Assembly: GCA_021286645.1 (NCBI GenBank)
Contig: JAJTBZ010000064.1
Coordinates: forward strand, 124,001-188,000
Reading direction: 5' to 3'
DNA length: 64,000 nt
Source: Ignavibacteria bacterium
GTDB lineage: Bacteria > Bacteroidota > Ignavibacteria > Ignavibacteriales > Ignavibacteriaceae
Of the stretch, positions 53,011 through 63,666 are shown in pieces (positions within the stretch are counted from its first letter, which is position 1; each line of letters starts with the position of its first letter). The notes beneath the pieces were generated by a model. That model did no database searches. It saw only the letters and a program-made list of their open reading frames with translations, and was not told the origin of the DNA. Made by a program: the position numbers and the translations under genes.

Positions 53011-54348
53011 TTATTTAGCAGCCCTGCATTTATGATGGAATCTGAATGTAAGTAAGCTTCCGGAAGTAGCCAACCCGATGAGTAAACCATACCAAACACC
53101 CTGTGTCTGTAAATGAAAATGAAACGCGAGTAAATAGCCTGCCGGAATAGCAATAACCCAATATGAAATAAATGTAATTGCCGTTGGAAAGGTGGAGTCG
53201 GTAATGCCACGTAAAATGCCCAACGCAACAGCCTGAGTCCCATCAAAAACCTGAAATAATGCCGCGATAAGTAACAATGAGGAAGCTACCTGACGTACGT
53301 ATGGATCCTGAACGTACAGGGTTGGTATAAAAGAATTGGCACATATAAATGTTATTCCCGAAACGAGCATAAAACTAATTGCCAGCAATATCGATGTGAA
53401 CCCGGCCAGTCGGGCCTCGTGGTAATTGTTTGCCCCGACAAAACTTCCAACCCGAATTGCAGCAGCGGCAGAGATGCCCAGTACTGCCATATATGTAATT
53501 GAAGCTACGTTTAGCGCGATTTGATGCGCCGCCAATTCTTTAGCCCCAATCCAACCTACCATTATGGCGGCGCATACAAAACTGGCGACTTCAAAGAAGT
53601 ATTGAAATCCGCTCCCCAGGCCAATACCAAGGATTTTCTTTGAGACTTCCCATTTCATCCGAAAGGGGAAGATGTGAATATTGTATTGTTTAAATCGAGG
53701 ATGCCTGATGACGAATAGCATCATCGTTATGCCCATCAGTGTGCGCGAGAGTAATGTCGCAAATCCGGCACCATTTAATTCTAAAGCAGGAAATCCGAAC
53801 TTTCCAAAAATTAGTACGTAATTAAAACCGGCATGGAATATATTGGCCAGAATTGCTATTATCATAGCGGGACGCATAATGCCTAAACCCTCGCAAAACT
53901 GGCGGTAAGTTTGGAATAACATCATGGGAATCGTTGAAAAGCCCAGAATTCTGGTATAAGGAATTGCGTAAGCAGTAACTTCTTTGGTCTGTCCAAAGTA
54001 CTTTATCAGAGGGGCACAAAATACCGTTACGATGCATAGTATAAGTCCTGAGAGCATGTTGATGTAAAAGCCATCATGCAGAATGTTGCCGCATTCTTCC
54101 TTATTATTGGCTCCCGATGCTATCGAGACTAATGGAGCCAGGGCATAGGAAATACCAATACCTACAACCATGATAATAAAAAACAGGCCGTTCGCTATTG
54201 AAGCTGCTGCCAATGGAATGGGAGAAACTCTCCCCACCATCATATTATCGATAACACCCATCATAACATGCCCCAGCTGCCCAATAATAACAGGCCAGGC
54301 GAGCCAGAGGTTTTTTTTGATGTGTTCAATGATGGATGTACGAGTCAT
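53011..54348 (-). CDS. MATE-family efflux transporter
   Basis: 445 residues with twelve hydrophobic helices in two halves. Typical MATE segments are LAWPVIIGQLGHVMMGVIDN at the start and GLGSGFQYFFEVASFVCAAI in the middle. Exports cationic drugs or metabolites coupled to Na or H. It stands alone. Confidence 0.9.
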   Translation of the reverse strand: MTRTSIIEHIKKNLWLAWPVIIGQLGHVMMGVIDNMMVGRVSPIPLAAASIANGLFFIIMVVGIGISYALAPLVSIASGANNKEECGNILHDGFYINMLSGLILCIVTVFCAPLIKYFGQTKEVTAYAIPYTRILGFSTIPMMLFQTYRQFCEGLGIMRPAMIIAILANIFHAGFNYVLIFGKFGFPALELNGAGFATLLSRTLMGITMMLFVIRHPRFKQYNIHIFPFRMKWEVSKKILGIGLGSGFQYFFEVASFVCAAIMVGWIGAKELAAHQIALNVASITYMAVLGISAAAAIRVGSFVGANNYHEARLAGFTSILLAISFMLVSGITFICANSFIPTLYVQDPYVRQVASSLLLIAALFQVFDGTQAVALGILRGITDSTFPTAITFISYWVIAIPAGYLLAFHFHLQTQGVWYGLLIGLATSGSLLTFRFHHKCRAAK

Positions 54349-54603
54349 AAGTAATTCTATTTATAAATAAAAAGTGAATGCAAATATCGTGAAAAGCAGG
54401 CAACCAGCACAGCAAAAAATCAAAATAGGTTTGGTAACCGGCATTTTGTTTTATCGCGAATATTATATAAATTTTCGAAGGAGCTATCTCCGAATCAGGG
54501 GCGGGGCAGGGGTGACCTTTCAATACCATCATTTCTCCTGAATTTTTTGAAAAGTAAAATTCATTGCCGATGCATTTGTATTATAATTATTCACTAAAGG
54601 AAG

Positions 54604-55245
54604 GTGTCTATGGTTATTCTCTTTGGTTATGTTTTCCCGATTGCAATAATAGCGATAGGGGGGTATTTGTCGTTTTTTACTGATCTGATAAAGGATCAGA
54701 GCCTTCAGGATAAGCGACCATATAGTTTTTCGAAAGCACAAATGTTATGGTGGACGCTGATAATAGTATCCTGTATGAGCGCGTTGTATGCCGGCGGAAA
54801 AATTACCGGTGAATTAAATGTAGATCCTTCGTGGTTATATCTTTTAGGAATAAGTGCCGGAACTGTTGCAGCAGGCAAAGTAATAGATGATAATGATAAT
54901 ATGAAAGGTGTTACCCGGCATCAGGATGTAAATCCTTCCTCAGGTTTTTTTACCGATATGCTTTCCGATGGCAATGGATTTAGTATTCACCGTTTTCAGG
55001 CTTTTGTTTTTAATCTTTTTTACGGGTTAATGTTTATCAGCGAATTCAAAAATCATTTTGACCTGATCAAATTGTCTCCAACCGCTATTGGTTTAATGTC
55101 AATAAGTTCAGCGGCTTATCTCGGTGTAAAAATGAACGAGAATAAAGGGAATTCGCCAACTGCCGGTCAGGCGGTTCCCGGTCAGGTACAGGCAGCTTCT
55201 CAGCAAGCCAATACCGATAATGCGCAACCCGTCAAAAATGAGTAG
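54604..55245 (+). CDS. Membrane protein, unknown
   Basis: 213 residues from GTG 54604 or, more likely, 211 from ATG 54610 (AAGGAAG upstream). About five hydrophobic helices, then a Gln/Ala-rich hydrophilic tail after residue 180 (AGQAVPGQVQAASQQANTDN). The FSKAQMLWWTLIIVSCMSAL segment recurs in membrane proteins of unknown role. Monocistronic. Confidence 0.6.
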   Translation: MSMVILFGYVFPIAIIAIGGYLSFFTDLIKDQSLQDKRPYSFSKAQMLWWTLIIVSCMSALYAGGKITGELNVDPSWLYLLGISAGTVAAGKVIDDNDNMKGVTRHQDVNPSSGFFTDMLSDGNGFSIHRFQAFVFNLFYGLMFISEFKNHFDLIKLSPTAIGLMSISSAAYLGVKMNENKGNSPTAGQAVPGQVQAASQQANTDNAQPVKNE

Positions 55246-55259
55246 ATATTGATACTGAT

Positions 55260-55285
55260 CTACCCCGCGACTAACCGCGGGGTAG
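55260..55285. terminator. Hairpin between convergent genes
   Basis: CTACCCCGCG / CGCGGGGTAG, 10-bp perfect stem with a 6-base loop, between the membrane protein and the aldo/keto reductase. No clear T run in either direction. Confidence 0.55.
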
Positions 55286-55293
55286 AATTAAGT

Positions 55294-56298
<1,005 letters not shown>

Positions 56299-56440
56299 TT
56301 ATTCCGTTAGCAATTACGAATCGATGTACAGATTGATTTCATTTCCTGGTAGTAAATTAATAAAAACCCCAATGAGGATTATTGATTTTTTTTAGGAAAG
56401 AACAAAGTGAAATCAGATGCGAAAGGTAGGTTATGTAATA

Positions 56441-56472
56441 AAAGAGGCTGCCGGTATGGCCGCAGCCTCTTT
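56441..56472 (-). terminator. Terminator of the Pro-rich small gene
   Basis: AAAGAGGCTGC / GCAGCCTCTTT, 11-bp perfect stem with a 10-base loop, ending in TTTTATT in the minus direction. Confidence 0.8.
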
Positions 56473-56495
56473 ATAAGAATTAGTATTTTTCAGAT

Positions 56496-56930
56496 TCAGG
56501 CCTTTTCATCAACCAAAACACCTTGCGAAGAAGAGCCGTTCTTAGCGAGGTTTTGTAAAAGGGCCTGAATATCATTTTCTGTTACTGAACCGGACTGCTG
56601 CTTTTCCATAAAGGATTTCAGGAAATCAGGAATTTGTGAATTCCCATCCTCTCCCTGAGGCGGCATACCATCCGGTGGAGGCCCCTGGGGCTTTTCGGGT
56701 GGTTTAAACCCTGCAGCCTCAAGAATGCCCTGCGTGTCTTTACTCATCGGTACACCTGATGACTTGAGCTCTTCCATCATCGATTTGAACTGGCTTTTGT
56801 CTGATGAATTCGCATCATACTTCGCAACGATTTTACTGACAGTCGCTTTTTGTTCATCGGAAAGTGAATAGTTAAAATCCATCCGTGGCTGATATTGCAT
56901 TCCGCTATTACTACTTATTCCATTTACCAT
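56496..56930 (-). CDS. Small Pro-rich protein, unknown
   Basis: 144 residues. The N-terminal half is helical (NYSLSDEQKATVSKIVAKYD, a weakly EF-hand-like stretch with an incomplete loop). The middle, about 75-95, is Pro/Gly-rich (KPQGPPPDGMPPQGEDG). The C-terminal half is helical. No signal peptide. It shares the PP-G-MPP low-complexity flavour of the lipoprotein at 58175-58987 and may belong with it. Function unknown. Confidence 0.55.
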   Translation of the reverse strand: MVNGISSNSGMQYQPRMDFNYSLSDEQKATVSKIVAKYDANSSDKSQFKSMMEELKSSGVPMSKDTQGILEAAGFKPPEKPQGPPPDGMPPQGEDGNSQIPDFLKSFMEKQQSGSVTENDIQALLQNLAKNGSSSQGVLVDEKA

Positions 56931-57027
56931 TGTTTCTTCCTTTCATGTTAGTAATGCTGGTAATGTTGGCTTTCTACTTCTATTATCGTCATGTGAAGTG
57001 GAATGTTAATTGTCATTAACATCCTTA

Positions 57028-57915
57028 TTACGGTAAATACAGGTTTTTAGGCTGACGAATAGATAATGGTGTTAGTGTGTGGTGCTTTCGGAAAAATTTA
57101 TTAAAATTCGAAGGGTCGCTGAATCCAAGTGCTACACTAATTTCTTTCACCGATAAATCACTGTTGCTTAGCAATCTTTTTGATTCAAGATATAAGCGTT
57201 CATCAATTAATTGTTTTGGCGTTTTACCAATTGAATTAGTAGTAACCCGGGTAAGTTTCTTGGTACTGATATTAAGCATATCCGCGTAATAATTAACTGA
57301 ACGGTTATTTTGAAAATTTGACTCGAGGAGTGTTCTGAATTGTAGATATGTCGATTGTTGTGCCACGTAATTTATTGACATTTCCGGCAGTTTTCTTTGA
57401 ATTTTTAGCAGGATAGCATTTAGCAGGCAGGCAAGTATTTCCGGTTGCATTGAATCGGCTGGCGCGGAGAATTCAAAGTATAACTCATCAAAAAGTTTTG
57501 ACAGAGCAAGAAAAACATCATTCCCGCATTCAATAATACCATCAGCTTCAATGCTATTTGAAAGGAATAGTTCAGCCGGAAGGTTGCTGCCTGAATTATA
57601 GGCATTAAAAAAATTATCGGTAAACATAAGCACATATCCCGCGCAAAAAGATTGAAGGCCACAGGCAAGTAATTGCCCAGGAGGGACGACAACGATACTA
57701 AATGATTTCGGATGAACATCTCTTGAATCGATGTTTATTGTGCCACTGGAATTATGTATGAAGAAAAGTGTATAGTAGTACCCTCTGTATGGAAGGCTTA
57801 TTATCTCGGGAAAAAGATTTATATAATCATGGATGGTAAAAATCCTGATCCCTTCCGGCCCTGCATTAAACGCCGATATATCTATCTGTCTTATTGATGT
57901 GTTTGCTGTATGCAT
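57028..57915 (-). CDS. AraC-family transcriptional regulator
   Basis: 295 residues. The N-terminal half is a cupin-like sensing part. The C-terminal HTH pair is clear: VNYYADMLNISTKKLTRVTT and LSVKEISVALGFSDPSNFNK followed by FFRKHHTLTPLSIR. It probably controls the adjacent lipoprotein and barrel genes, whose promoter would be near 61.8 kb on the same strand; that is inference from position. Confidence 0.85.
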   Translation of the reverse strand: MHTANTSIRQIDISAFNAGPEGIRIFTIHDYINLFPEIISLPYRGYYYTLFFIHNSSGTINIDSRDVHPKSFSIVVVPPGQLLACGLQSFCAGYVLMFTDNFFNAYNSGSNLPAELFLSNSIEADGIIECGNDVFLALSKLFDELYFEFSAPADSMQPEILACLLNAILLKIQRKLPEMSINYVAQQSTYLQFRTLLESNFQNNRSVNYYADMLNISTKKLTRVTTNSIGKTPKQLIDERLYLESKRLLSNSDLSVKEISVALGFSDPSNFNKFFRKHHTLTPLSIRQPKNLYLP

Positions 57916-58174
57916 ATGTAAACAATGATATTCTGCCAGTTAACTACGAACAATCTTTTATTCTGTTCATTTAATATGACGGAGCAGATTCTAAAAACCT
58001 TCGGAAACGGTAATTGTGCCATATAAAAAGTTTTATCTTCTTTGCAGAAAGGAATCAGTCCGTTACCGATAATGAAATTTTGTATCAGATTCAGATGATT
58101 CCTTTCCGGGAACGATTAAATTATTTTATAACAAAAATTCAATGCGTATTCATTCGCAACGCTTCCGCACGTTG

Positions 58175-58987
58175 TTACATTAATGTAACCCTAAATACAT
58201 AATCCAACTGGCGAGTATCCATGCCTGTTCTATTTTCACCGGGAGCTCCTGGGGGTGGCATATTACCGCCCATAGGGGGGCGGCCGCCGCCCATTGAAGG
58301 CATATTACCGCCAGGAGGCGGCATGCTGCTGCCACCCATAGGTGGAGGGCCCCCGGGTCCGCCCATCGATACCTCTCCGGAGATGATCTCAACCTTTATT
58401 TCTTCCCCCTGGTGTATTTTTAATCCCTCGGGAATGGAGATACCAGTTCCTAATGGAATTCGTAATTCGTAGCCTAACCGGCCTTTACTGAATTTTACTT
58501 TCCCCTGATAGGATTTACTGTCCGTTCTAAAATCTTTAATTTCGCGTTCCTTTTCATCAAGAATAACAATGCGTAAAGCGGAAGAATTTAATTCGGGTGG
58601 TTCCATTCTTTCGGGATCGGCTCCCTGCTTCATCCTCTCATCCATCATTTTGTGCATCGCTTCAAAATCAGGTTTTTCAGGAAATTGAATACCTAATCGA
58701 TCAGTCATCTCGGCTGATTCCAACCATACCTGAAGGCCTCCGGAAAGTATCTTCATAATCTTATTTTGGTCGTTGGTCAGCAATGCTATGTAGAGGTATT
58801 TATCATCATTGCAAATACCGACTGAAACATTCTCATTCTTAATTGATACCAAATTGTTCCATTCGGTAATATCGCCATCGATAATAATATTTGAATCGGC
58901 GCGGGTAGAATTCATCTGAATGCTTCCGGAACATCCGGCAGCCCAGATGCACGAATACATTAAGAGAATCAGGGGATATTGTTTCAT
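58175..58987 (-). CDS. CBM9-like lipoprotein with Pro/Gly/Met-rich tail
   Basis: 270 residues from ATG 58987, chosen because AGGA lies 6 bases upstream (ATGs at 59002 and 58993 are possible). Lipobox AAGC. The IIIDGDITEWNNLVSI opening is typical of CBM9-like sugar-binding domains; there are strands to about residue 205, then a Gly/Pro/Met-rich stretch (repeats of GGPGGPPPMGG, GGNMPSMGG, RPPMGGNMPPPG) and a short DTRQLDYVFRVTL end. It directly follows the barrel gene (11 bases), so it may be its surface partner. Confidence 0.7.
   Translation of the reverse strand: MKQYPLILLMYSCIWAAGCSGSIQMNSTRADSNIIIDGDITEWNNLVSIKNENVSVGICNDDKYLYIALLTNDQNKIMKILSGGLQVWLESAEMTDRLGIQFPEKPDFEAMHKMMDERMKQGADPERMEPPELNSSALRIVILDEKEREIKDFRTDSKSYQGKVKFSKGRLGYELRIPLGTGISIPEGLKIHQGEEIKVEIISGEVSMGGPGGPPPMGGSSMPPPGGNMPSMGGGRPPMGGNMPPPGAPGENRTGMDTRQLDYVFRVTLM
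58227..58370 (-). repeat. Low-complexity repeat encoding PPMGG/GNMPP units
   Basis: GC-rich degenerate repeats of about 24 bases (CCxCCxATxGGxGG type) inside the lipoprotein gene, encoding the Pro/Gly/Met segment. Such repeats can expand and contract. Confidence 0.6.
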
Positions 58988-58998
58988 TAGCATTCCTT

Positions 58999-61746
58999 TC
59001 ACATAAATGAATTTATTTTATAGGTAAACGAAAGCAGATAATATCTACCAATCTGATTAGTAAAATATTCCTGCGTGTAAGCCTCGGTAATTGATTTCGT
59101 ATTATTTGTATTTTGATTAAGAGCATTGCAAACCGAAAATTTTATTTCGCCTCGATTATCGGAGAATAGTTTAATACCCGAATCAAAGTTTAATGAAAAT
59201 GAGGAAGGGGTGCTTAATCCTTCAATATATTTGTGCTTAAAATCCAGATTCAAGGTGAGTTTGTTGAACGCAAGTACAAAGAAACGTAATGAGTTGCTTT
59301 GACTGAAGTAGTTTTCATTATTTTTTTTATCAACACTATTGCGTATGGTATTTATGGCGCCTGAACTTGAAAGAGTAAAATCCAGATTTTCACTGATGTT
59401 GCTGCTAATCGTCAGCCCGGTTTCAAAATTTCCTGTGCGGGCGGAGTTTGCAATACCATTTACCATACCCGGTGTATTCGTAAGATCTGCCCCGAGATTT
59501 ATATTCACGGTCGAGCTTAGCCAATCAACAGGTATTCCATATGTAACGTATGACTGTATGGCATAATAGCCATTGAAGTTATCAGGGCGGCTGTATTGAC
59601 TGCCCGATCTAAGTATTGTGCTATTCTGTAGAATGGTATCTCTTCGGATTAATACCGAGTTAGTCCCGATCGAATTCGTTTTTATGGTGCCCCCAAGAAG
59701 AATAAATAAATTACTACCTGAATTATAATCGGTCATGGAAAAGCGAACTACTGCATTGTGCAAATACTCTGGTATGAGTTTGGGATTACCGCTTGTTATT
59801 TGAAGCGGATTACTAATATCCATGCTGTTCTGTAATTGGCTTAACGTTGGGGTGCTGGTAGAAGTATGGTAAAAAATGGTAACGCTTTTATCCCAGGTCG
59901 GGGAAAACTGTAACATCAATGCAGGAAAAACAAATAGATAATTACGTTCGGTTTCGGAGTAAAATGGATAACTTTGCGTTCCGGTCAGAGTAGCGTAATT
60001 TAATCGTATCCCGGCATTTATAAAAAGCTTTTTCTTCCTCATTGAAATACCGGTTCCTAAATTCCTGGCCAGATATCTCTTCGTGTATTGGCTGCTTAAT
60101 GAGGTGTTTGCAATGGAATATTCAGAGGAAAGGGGATTGAAGTCATATACGAGTTTATTATTATTTTCATCACTCAAGGCAATAGACCCCATAACATTTG
60201 CACTCATTGAATTGCTCAATTGACTTGAAAAGATAAAATCTGATTGAAGCGAGTGAGTTTGATTATCAATTGCGGCAGATTGATTTACTATATCACCAGA
60301 TGAAACATTGGCAGAACTGACTGATTCGGAATAGTTCTTTTTAATACCGCTATTTTCTTGAAAAGATACATTTGTAATTACAGCGAAAACATTTCCGGAG
60401 CCTGCAAACTTATGCCGGTACATAAGTAACCCGTTCGCAAGTTTAGCATCCAAATTCGAATTAATCTCATTCTTTGAAGAATTAATTGTCTGGCTGTCGG
60501 AGTAGGTTATTCCCAATGATTTTGTCAGTGCCTGATTGTGTTGAAATGAGAATGAGGGCAGAAACCGAATCGTATTTGAAGAGTCAATAGAGTATTCGGA
60601 AGATATATTCACCCGGTGGTTTACGTTTTTTTTCTCGCTGTTACTGTTTTCGCGATATGAATTTTCTACAGGCAGGTTTATATAATTACGGTTTAAATTC
60701 GTGTTAAGAGTATTATCCGTCTGATTAAAGAAATAGCTGGCTCCTGATTCTATTGAATTGGCAAACTTATCATTGTAATTCATTCCAAAGGCTTTTGTGG
60801 CTACATCACCCTGTTTGTTAAACTGGAACAACTCATTTGCCGCGCTTCCGGATCGATCCGGGCCACCCTGCATTCCTCCCATCACCCCCATTAAATCTGC
60901 AGAAGAAAAATTCTGTTCATTAGTATTATTAAACTGTTCTATCAGACTTATTCGTTGACTATCATTGAAATAGTTGTAATTACCACCGGTTACATATTTT
61001 TTAGCCGTACCGTAGCCCCCAAACAGTTTCCCAAAAATTCCTGTATGATCCTTTAACCGGGTAACGAAATTTAATGCTTTTGTAGTACTCCCATCGGTAA
61101 AACCGGTAAACCGGGATTGTTCACTTTGTTCATCGAATACCTGAATCTTCTCAATTACATCTGCGGGAAGATTTTTAATTGCTGCATTTGGGTCGTCACC
61201 CATATATGTTCTTCCATCTATGTAAACTTTCTTTACTTCTTCACCCTGAACTTTGTATTTACCTTGTTCAATCTGGACTCCCGGAATTTTTTTCAGCAGA
61301 TCTTCAGCTGCTGCATCTTTATTTACTTTAAATGCACTCGCGGTATATATAGTTGTATCACCATTTAAGCTCGCGATTACCTGCTTACCGGTTACAATTA
61401 TTTCGCCGGTATTTACTACGCCGGATCTTAAATAAATTGTTCCCAGATCAACAATAGAATTCGATAAAATTACCCGTTGAAATTTATCCTCATAACCCAT
61501 GTATTTGATAGTAAGAGTATATATGCCTGCGTTGATGTTGCTTATCTCAAATTGGCCGGACTTTCCGGTAATTGTTCCATAAGCAAGTGAATCATTCATT
61601 GTAAAGAGCAGCACATTTGCGGCAGTTAAAGCTGAATTGTTTAGAGAGTCAATTACTCTGCCACGCAGTATAATATTTTTTGCATGAGTGGGCGATGTGC
61701 AATAGATTGTTAGTAAAACGAGAGTAAATAGTCTTAGCTTTTTCAT
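58999..61746 (-). CDS. TonB-type outer-membrane barrel with carboxypeptidase-regulatory-like domain
   Basis: 915 residues with a signal peptide. The first 100 residues are a CarboxypepD_reg-like beta domain (GKSGQFEISNINAGIYTLTI), then a plug (AAEDLLKKIPGVQIEQGKYK, KVYIDGRTYMGDDPNAAIK, KNLPADVIEKIQVFDEQSEQ) and a long barrel of the OMP_b-brl type with aromatic-rich strands to an SFTYKIN terminus. A Met/Gly insert (LMGVMGGMQGGPDRSG) sits in the barrel start. Substrate unknown. First gene of the lipoprotein operon. Confidence 0.8.
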   Translation of the reverse strand: MKKLRLFTLVLLTIYCTSPTHAKNIILRGRVIDSLNNSALTAANVLLFTMNDSLAYGTITGKSGQFEISNINAGIYTLTIKYMGYEDKFQRVILSNSIVDLGTIYLRSGVVNTGEIIVTGKQVIASLNGDTTIYTASAFKVNKDAAAEDLLKKIPGVQIEQGKYKVQGEEVKKVYIDGRTYMGDDPNAAIKNLPADVIEKIQVFDEQSEQSRFTGFTDGSTTKALNFVTRLKDHTGIFGKLFGGYGTAKKYVTGGNYNYFNDSQRISLIEQFNNTNEQNFSSADLMGVMGGMQGGPDRSGSAANELFQFNKQGDVATKAFGMNYNDKFANSIESGASYFFNQTDNTLNTNLNRNYINLPVENSYRENSNSEKKNVNHRVNISSEYSIDSSNTIRFLPSFSFQHNQALTKSLGITYSDSQTINSSKNEINSNLDAKLANGLLMYRHKFAGSGNVFAVITNVSFQENSGIKKNYSESVSSANVSSGDIVNQSAAIDNQTHSLQSDFIFSSQLSNSMSANVMGSIALSDENNNKLVYDFNPLSSEYSIANTSLSSQYTKRYLARNLGTGISMRKKKLFINAGIRLNYATLTGTQSYPFYSETERNYLFVFPALMLQFSPTWDKSVTIFYHTSTSTPTLSQLQNSMDISNPLQITSGNPKLIPEYLHNAVVRFSMTDYNSGSNLFILLGGTIKTNSIGTNSVLIRRDTILQNSTILRSGSQYSRPDNFNGYYAIQSYVTYGIPVDWLSSTVNINLGADLTNTPGMVNGIANSARTGNFETGLTISSNISENLDFTLSSSGAINTIRNSVDKKNNENYFSQSNSLRFFVLAFNKLTLNLDFKHKYIEGLSTPSSFSLNFDSGIKLFSDNRGEIKFSVCNALNQNTNNTKSITEAYTQEYFTNQIGRYYLLSFTYKINSFM

Positions 61747-61845
61747 ATACCTTTAGACGGAATGATGAAAAAAAACCTTCGATGACAGTAGATGAAAATA
61801 GTAGAGAAATGTATGCGGGGAAAGTGAATAGGTTAATTGTTCGTA

Positions 61846-62712
61846 TTATCCACGTAAGAAATTTTGCATTATCACGGATGCCTCCTTTGGTTTTTCAAAA
61901 GGGATAAAGTGGCCGCAGTGATCTATGAGGGATAATTCAAAAAGCTCGTTTTGGTTGCATCCCCGGCTTGCTACCTGAGCTACAGTCAGGTGTTTGTGCA
62001 GCCCGGGATGAGGGATGAGATAATCGTTTTTTCCGTACATAACACAAGCGGGCACCTGAATTTTCCCAAGATTTGGGTAAACAGGGGATTCCAACATACC
62101 GTTTAATGAATTTGCTATAACTTTGCAGTAGTTGGTAAAATTGGGCCAATTTCTCATTTTTATCCGATCCTGGAGCATTGGTTCCATATCCTCAGGAACA
62201 GAATAGAAGTTCGCGTTATACGATTGCCGTAATAGAATATCATCGGGTTTCGCATAAGTTTCCCAGGTCATTGTCTTGGTTAGTGCAGAAATTTCATTGG
62301 CCGAAAATGTTTCGAAACCGGCTGGCGCCATAAGGACAAGTTTAGAAAAAAGGGTTGGGTAGGCTATTGCAGATGTGAGGACGATCTGTCCGCCCATTGA
62401 ATGGCCTACACCGACCACATTTTTTTGTTGCAGTTTCTCTATAAATGCACGGATAATATGTGCATAGTACTCCTGACTGCCGCTATGTACCCCGGCAGTT
62501 GATTTGCCATAGCCGGGAAGGTCGATAGCAATGCACCGGAACTCAGCCGACAGGAGTGGAATAAGCTTTAGCCACGCTGGGATATAACTCGCGAGCCCGT
62601 GTATGAATAATAACGTTGTTTCACCAATTTCTGTGTCGTAATATGCAATTGTTTCATTGGGTAATTGCATGTAAGATACATTAACAGGATACACGAGCTC
62701 TGCGAATTGCAT
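61846..62712 (-). CDS. Alpha/beta hydrolase
   Basis: 288 residues. Oxyanion-loop LLFIHGLASYIPAW, nucleophile elbow GVGHSMGGQIVL, and catalytic His in LIDHCGHFIPFEKP, with Asp before it in YGKNDYLIPHPGL. No signal peptide, so cytoplasmic. Very similar in pattern to the upstream neighbour (62717-63655), showing a tandem duplication. Substrate, probably an ester, unknown. Confidence 0.85.
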   Translation of the reverse strand: MQFAELVYPVNVSYMQLPNETIAYYDTEIGETTLLFIHGLASYIPAWLKLIPLLSAEFRCIAIDLPGYGKSTAGVHSGSQEYYAHIIRAFIEKLQQKNVVGVGHSMGGQIVLTSAIAYPTLFSKLVLMAPAGFETFSANEISALTKTMTWETYAKPDDILLRQSYNANFYSVPEDMEPMLQDRIKMRNWPNFTNYCKVIANSLNGMLESPVYPNLGKIQVPACVMYGKNDYLIPHPGLHKHLTVAQVASRGCNQNELFELSLIDHCGHFIPFEKPKEASVIMQNFLRG

Positions 62713-62716
62713 TTCT

Positions 62717-63655
62717 TTACCGGATAAATTCTTTTACTGCATTAATAAAGGCTTCCGGTTTCTCAATTTGTAACATATGTCCGCATTCCGGAACGCCAAT
62801 CAGTTTACAATTTGGTATTTGTTTAGCGCCCCATTCAAATACGTCTTTTGTAAATCCCGGGTGGAGGTATGGATTTGGTATCAGGCCGTCGTTCTCACCA
62901 TAAATTATCATGGTTGGAACAGTTATTTTATTGAGCTTATTGTAAGTAGGTTCATCGAGCATGCCGTTTACACTACGAACAACTGTATAACAGAAGTCTT
63001 CGAAATCTGTAGCTTTAGCCATCCGGGCACGTTCTTCAACCATCCATTCCCATTTATCATCCCAGGTATAGAAATTCATTGCCAGGTTTTTTCTGATTCC
63101 GTCTTCAGGGGTTTTCTTAACAGCATTAATTGTCATAACGCTGCGTAACCAGTCTCCCTCCCCGCGATCGAATTTTTCGCAACCGGCAGGATCTACGAGA
63201 ACAAGTTTCTCAAGCATCTCCGGGTGTCGTAATGCGAAAGTCAGGCCTATTTGTCCGCCCATTGAATGACCGGCATAGACAAATTTTTTCAGGCCGAGAT
63301 GATCGGCTAATCGTTTTACCTGATCAGCATAGTACGACATGTTAAAGGCATAAGGTTCTTTTGAGGACTTTCCGTAGCCAGGGAGGTCAACAACAATTAA
63401 CCGATAATTTTTTGCCAATTCAGGTATAGTGTACCGCCAAAATCCGGCGTTGCTTGCCAAACCATGCACCAAAATGATTGTTTGGGTACCTGTACCAATA
63501 TCGATATATGCGATAGTTGGTGATTGTAAGGCTTTTTTAACAGGGAATCCGTAATCGATATTATCAAATTCCAAAGCAGGAGCATTAGTATATAAATATC
63601 CATTACATCCTGTAAGCAAGAGTACCAAAAGTGAAAGAATAATAGTTTGTTTCAT
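62717..63655 (-). CDS. Alpha/beta hydrolase lipoprotein
   Basis: 312 residues. Lipobox LLTGC at residues 13-17 makes it an envelope lipoprotein. Catalytic set: LVHGLASNAGFWRY, YAGHSMGGQIGLTF, YGENDGLIPNPYL and PECGHMLQIEKPEAF. Paralogue of the next gene, 4 bases downstream, which lacks the lipoprotein signal; the pair would place the same fold in two compartments. Confidence 0.85.
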   Translation of the reverse strand: MKQTIILSLLVLLLTGCNGYLYTNAPALEFDNIDYGFPVKKALQSPTIAYIDIGTGTQTIILVHGLASNAGFWRYTIPELAKNYRLIVVDLPGYGKSSKEPYAFNMSYYADQVKRLADHLGLKKFVYAGHSMGGQIGLTFALRHPEMLEKLVLVDPAGCEKFDRGEGDWLRSVMTINAVKKTPEDGIRKNLAMNFYTWDDKWEWMVEERARMAKATDFEDFCYTVVRSVNGMLDEPTYNKLNKITVPTMIIYGENDGLIPNPYLHPGFTKDVFEWGAKQIPNCKLIGVPECGHMLQIEKPEAFINAVKEFIR

Positions 63656-63666
63656 ACATATACTCC

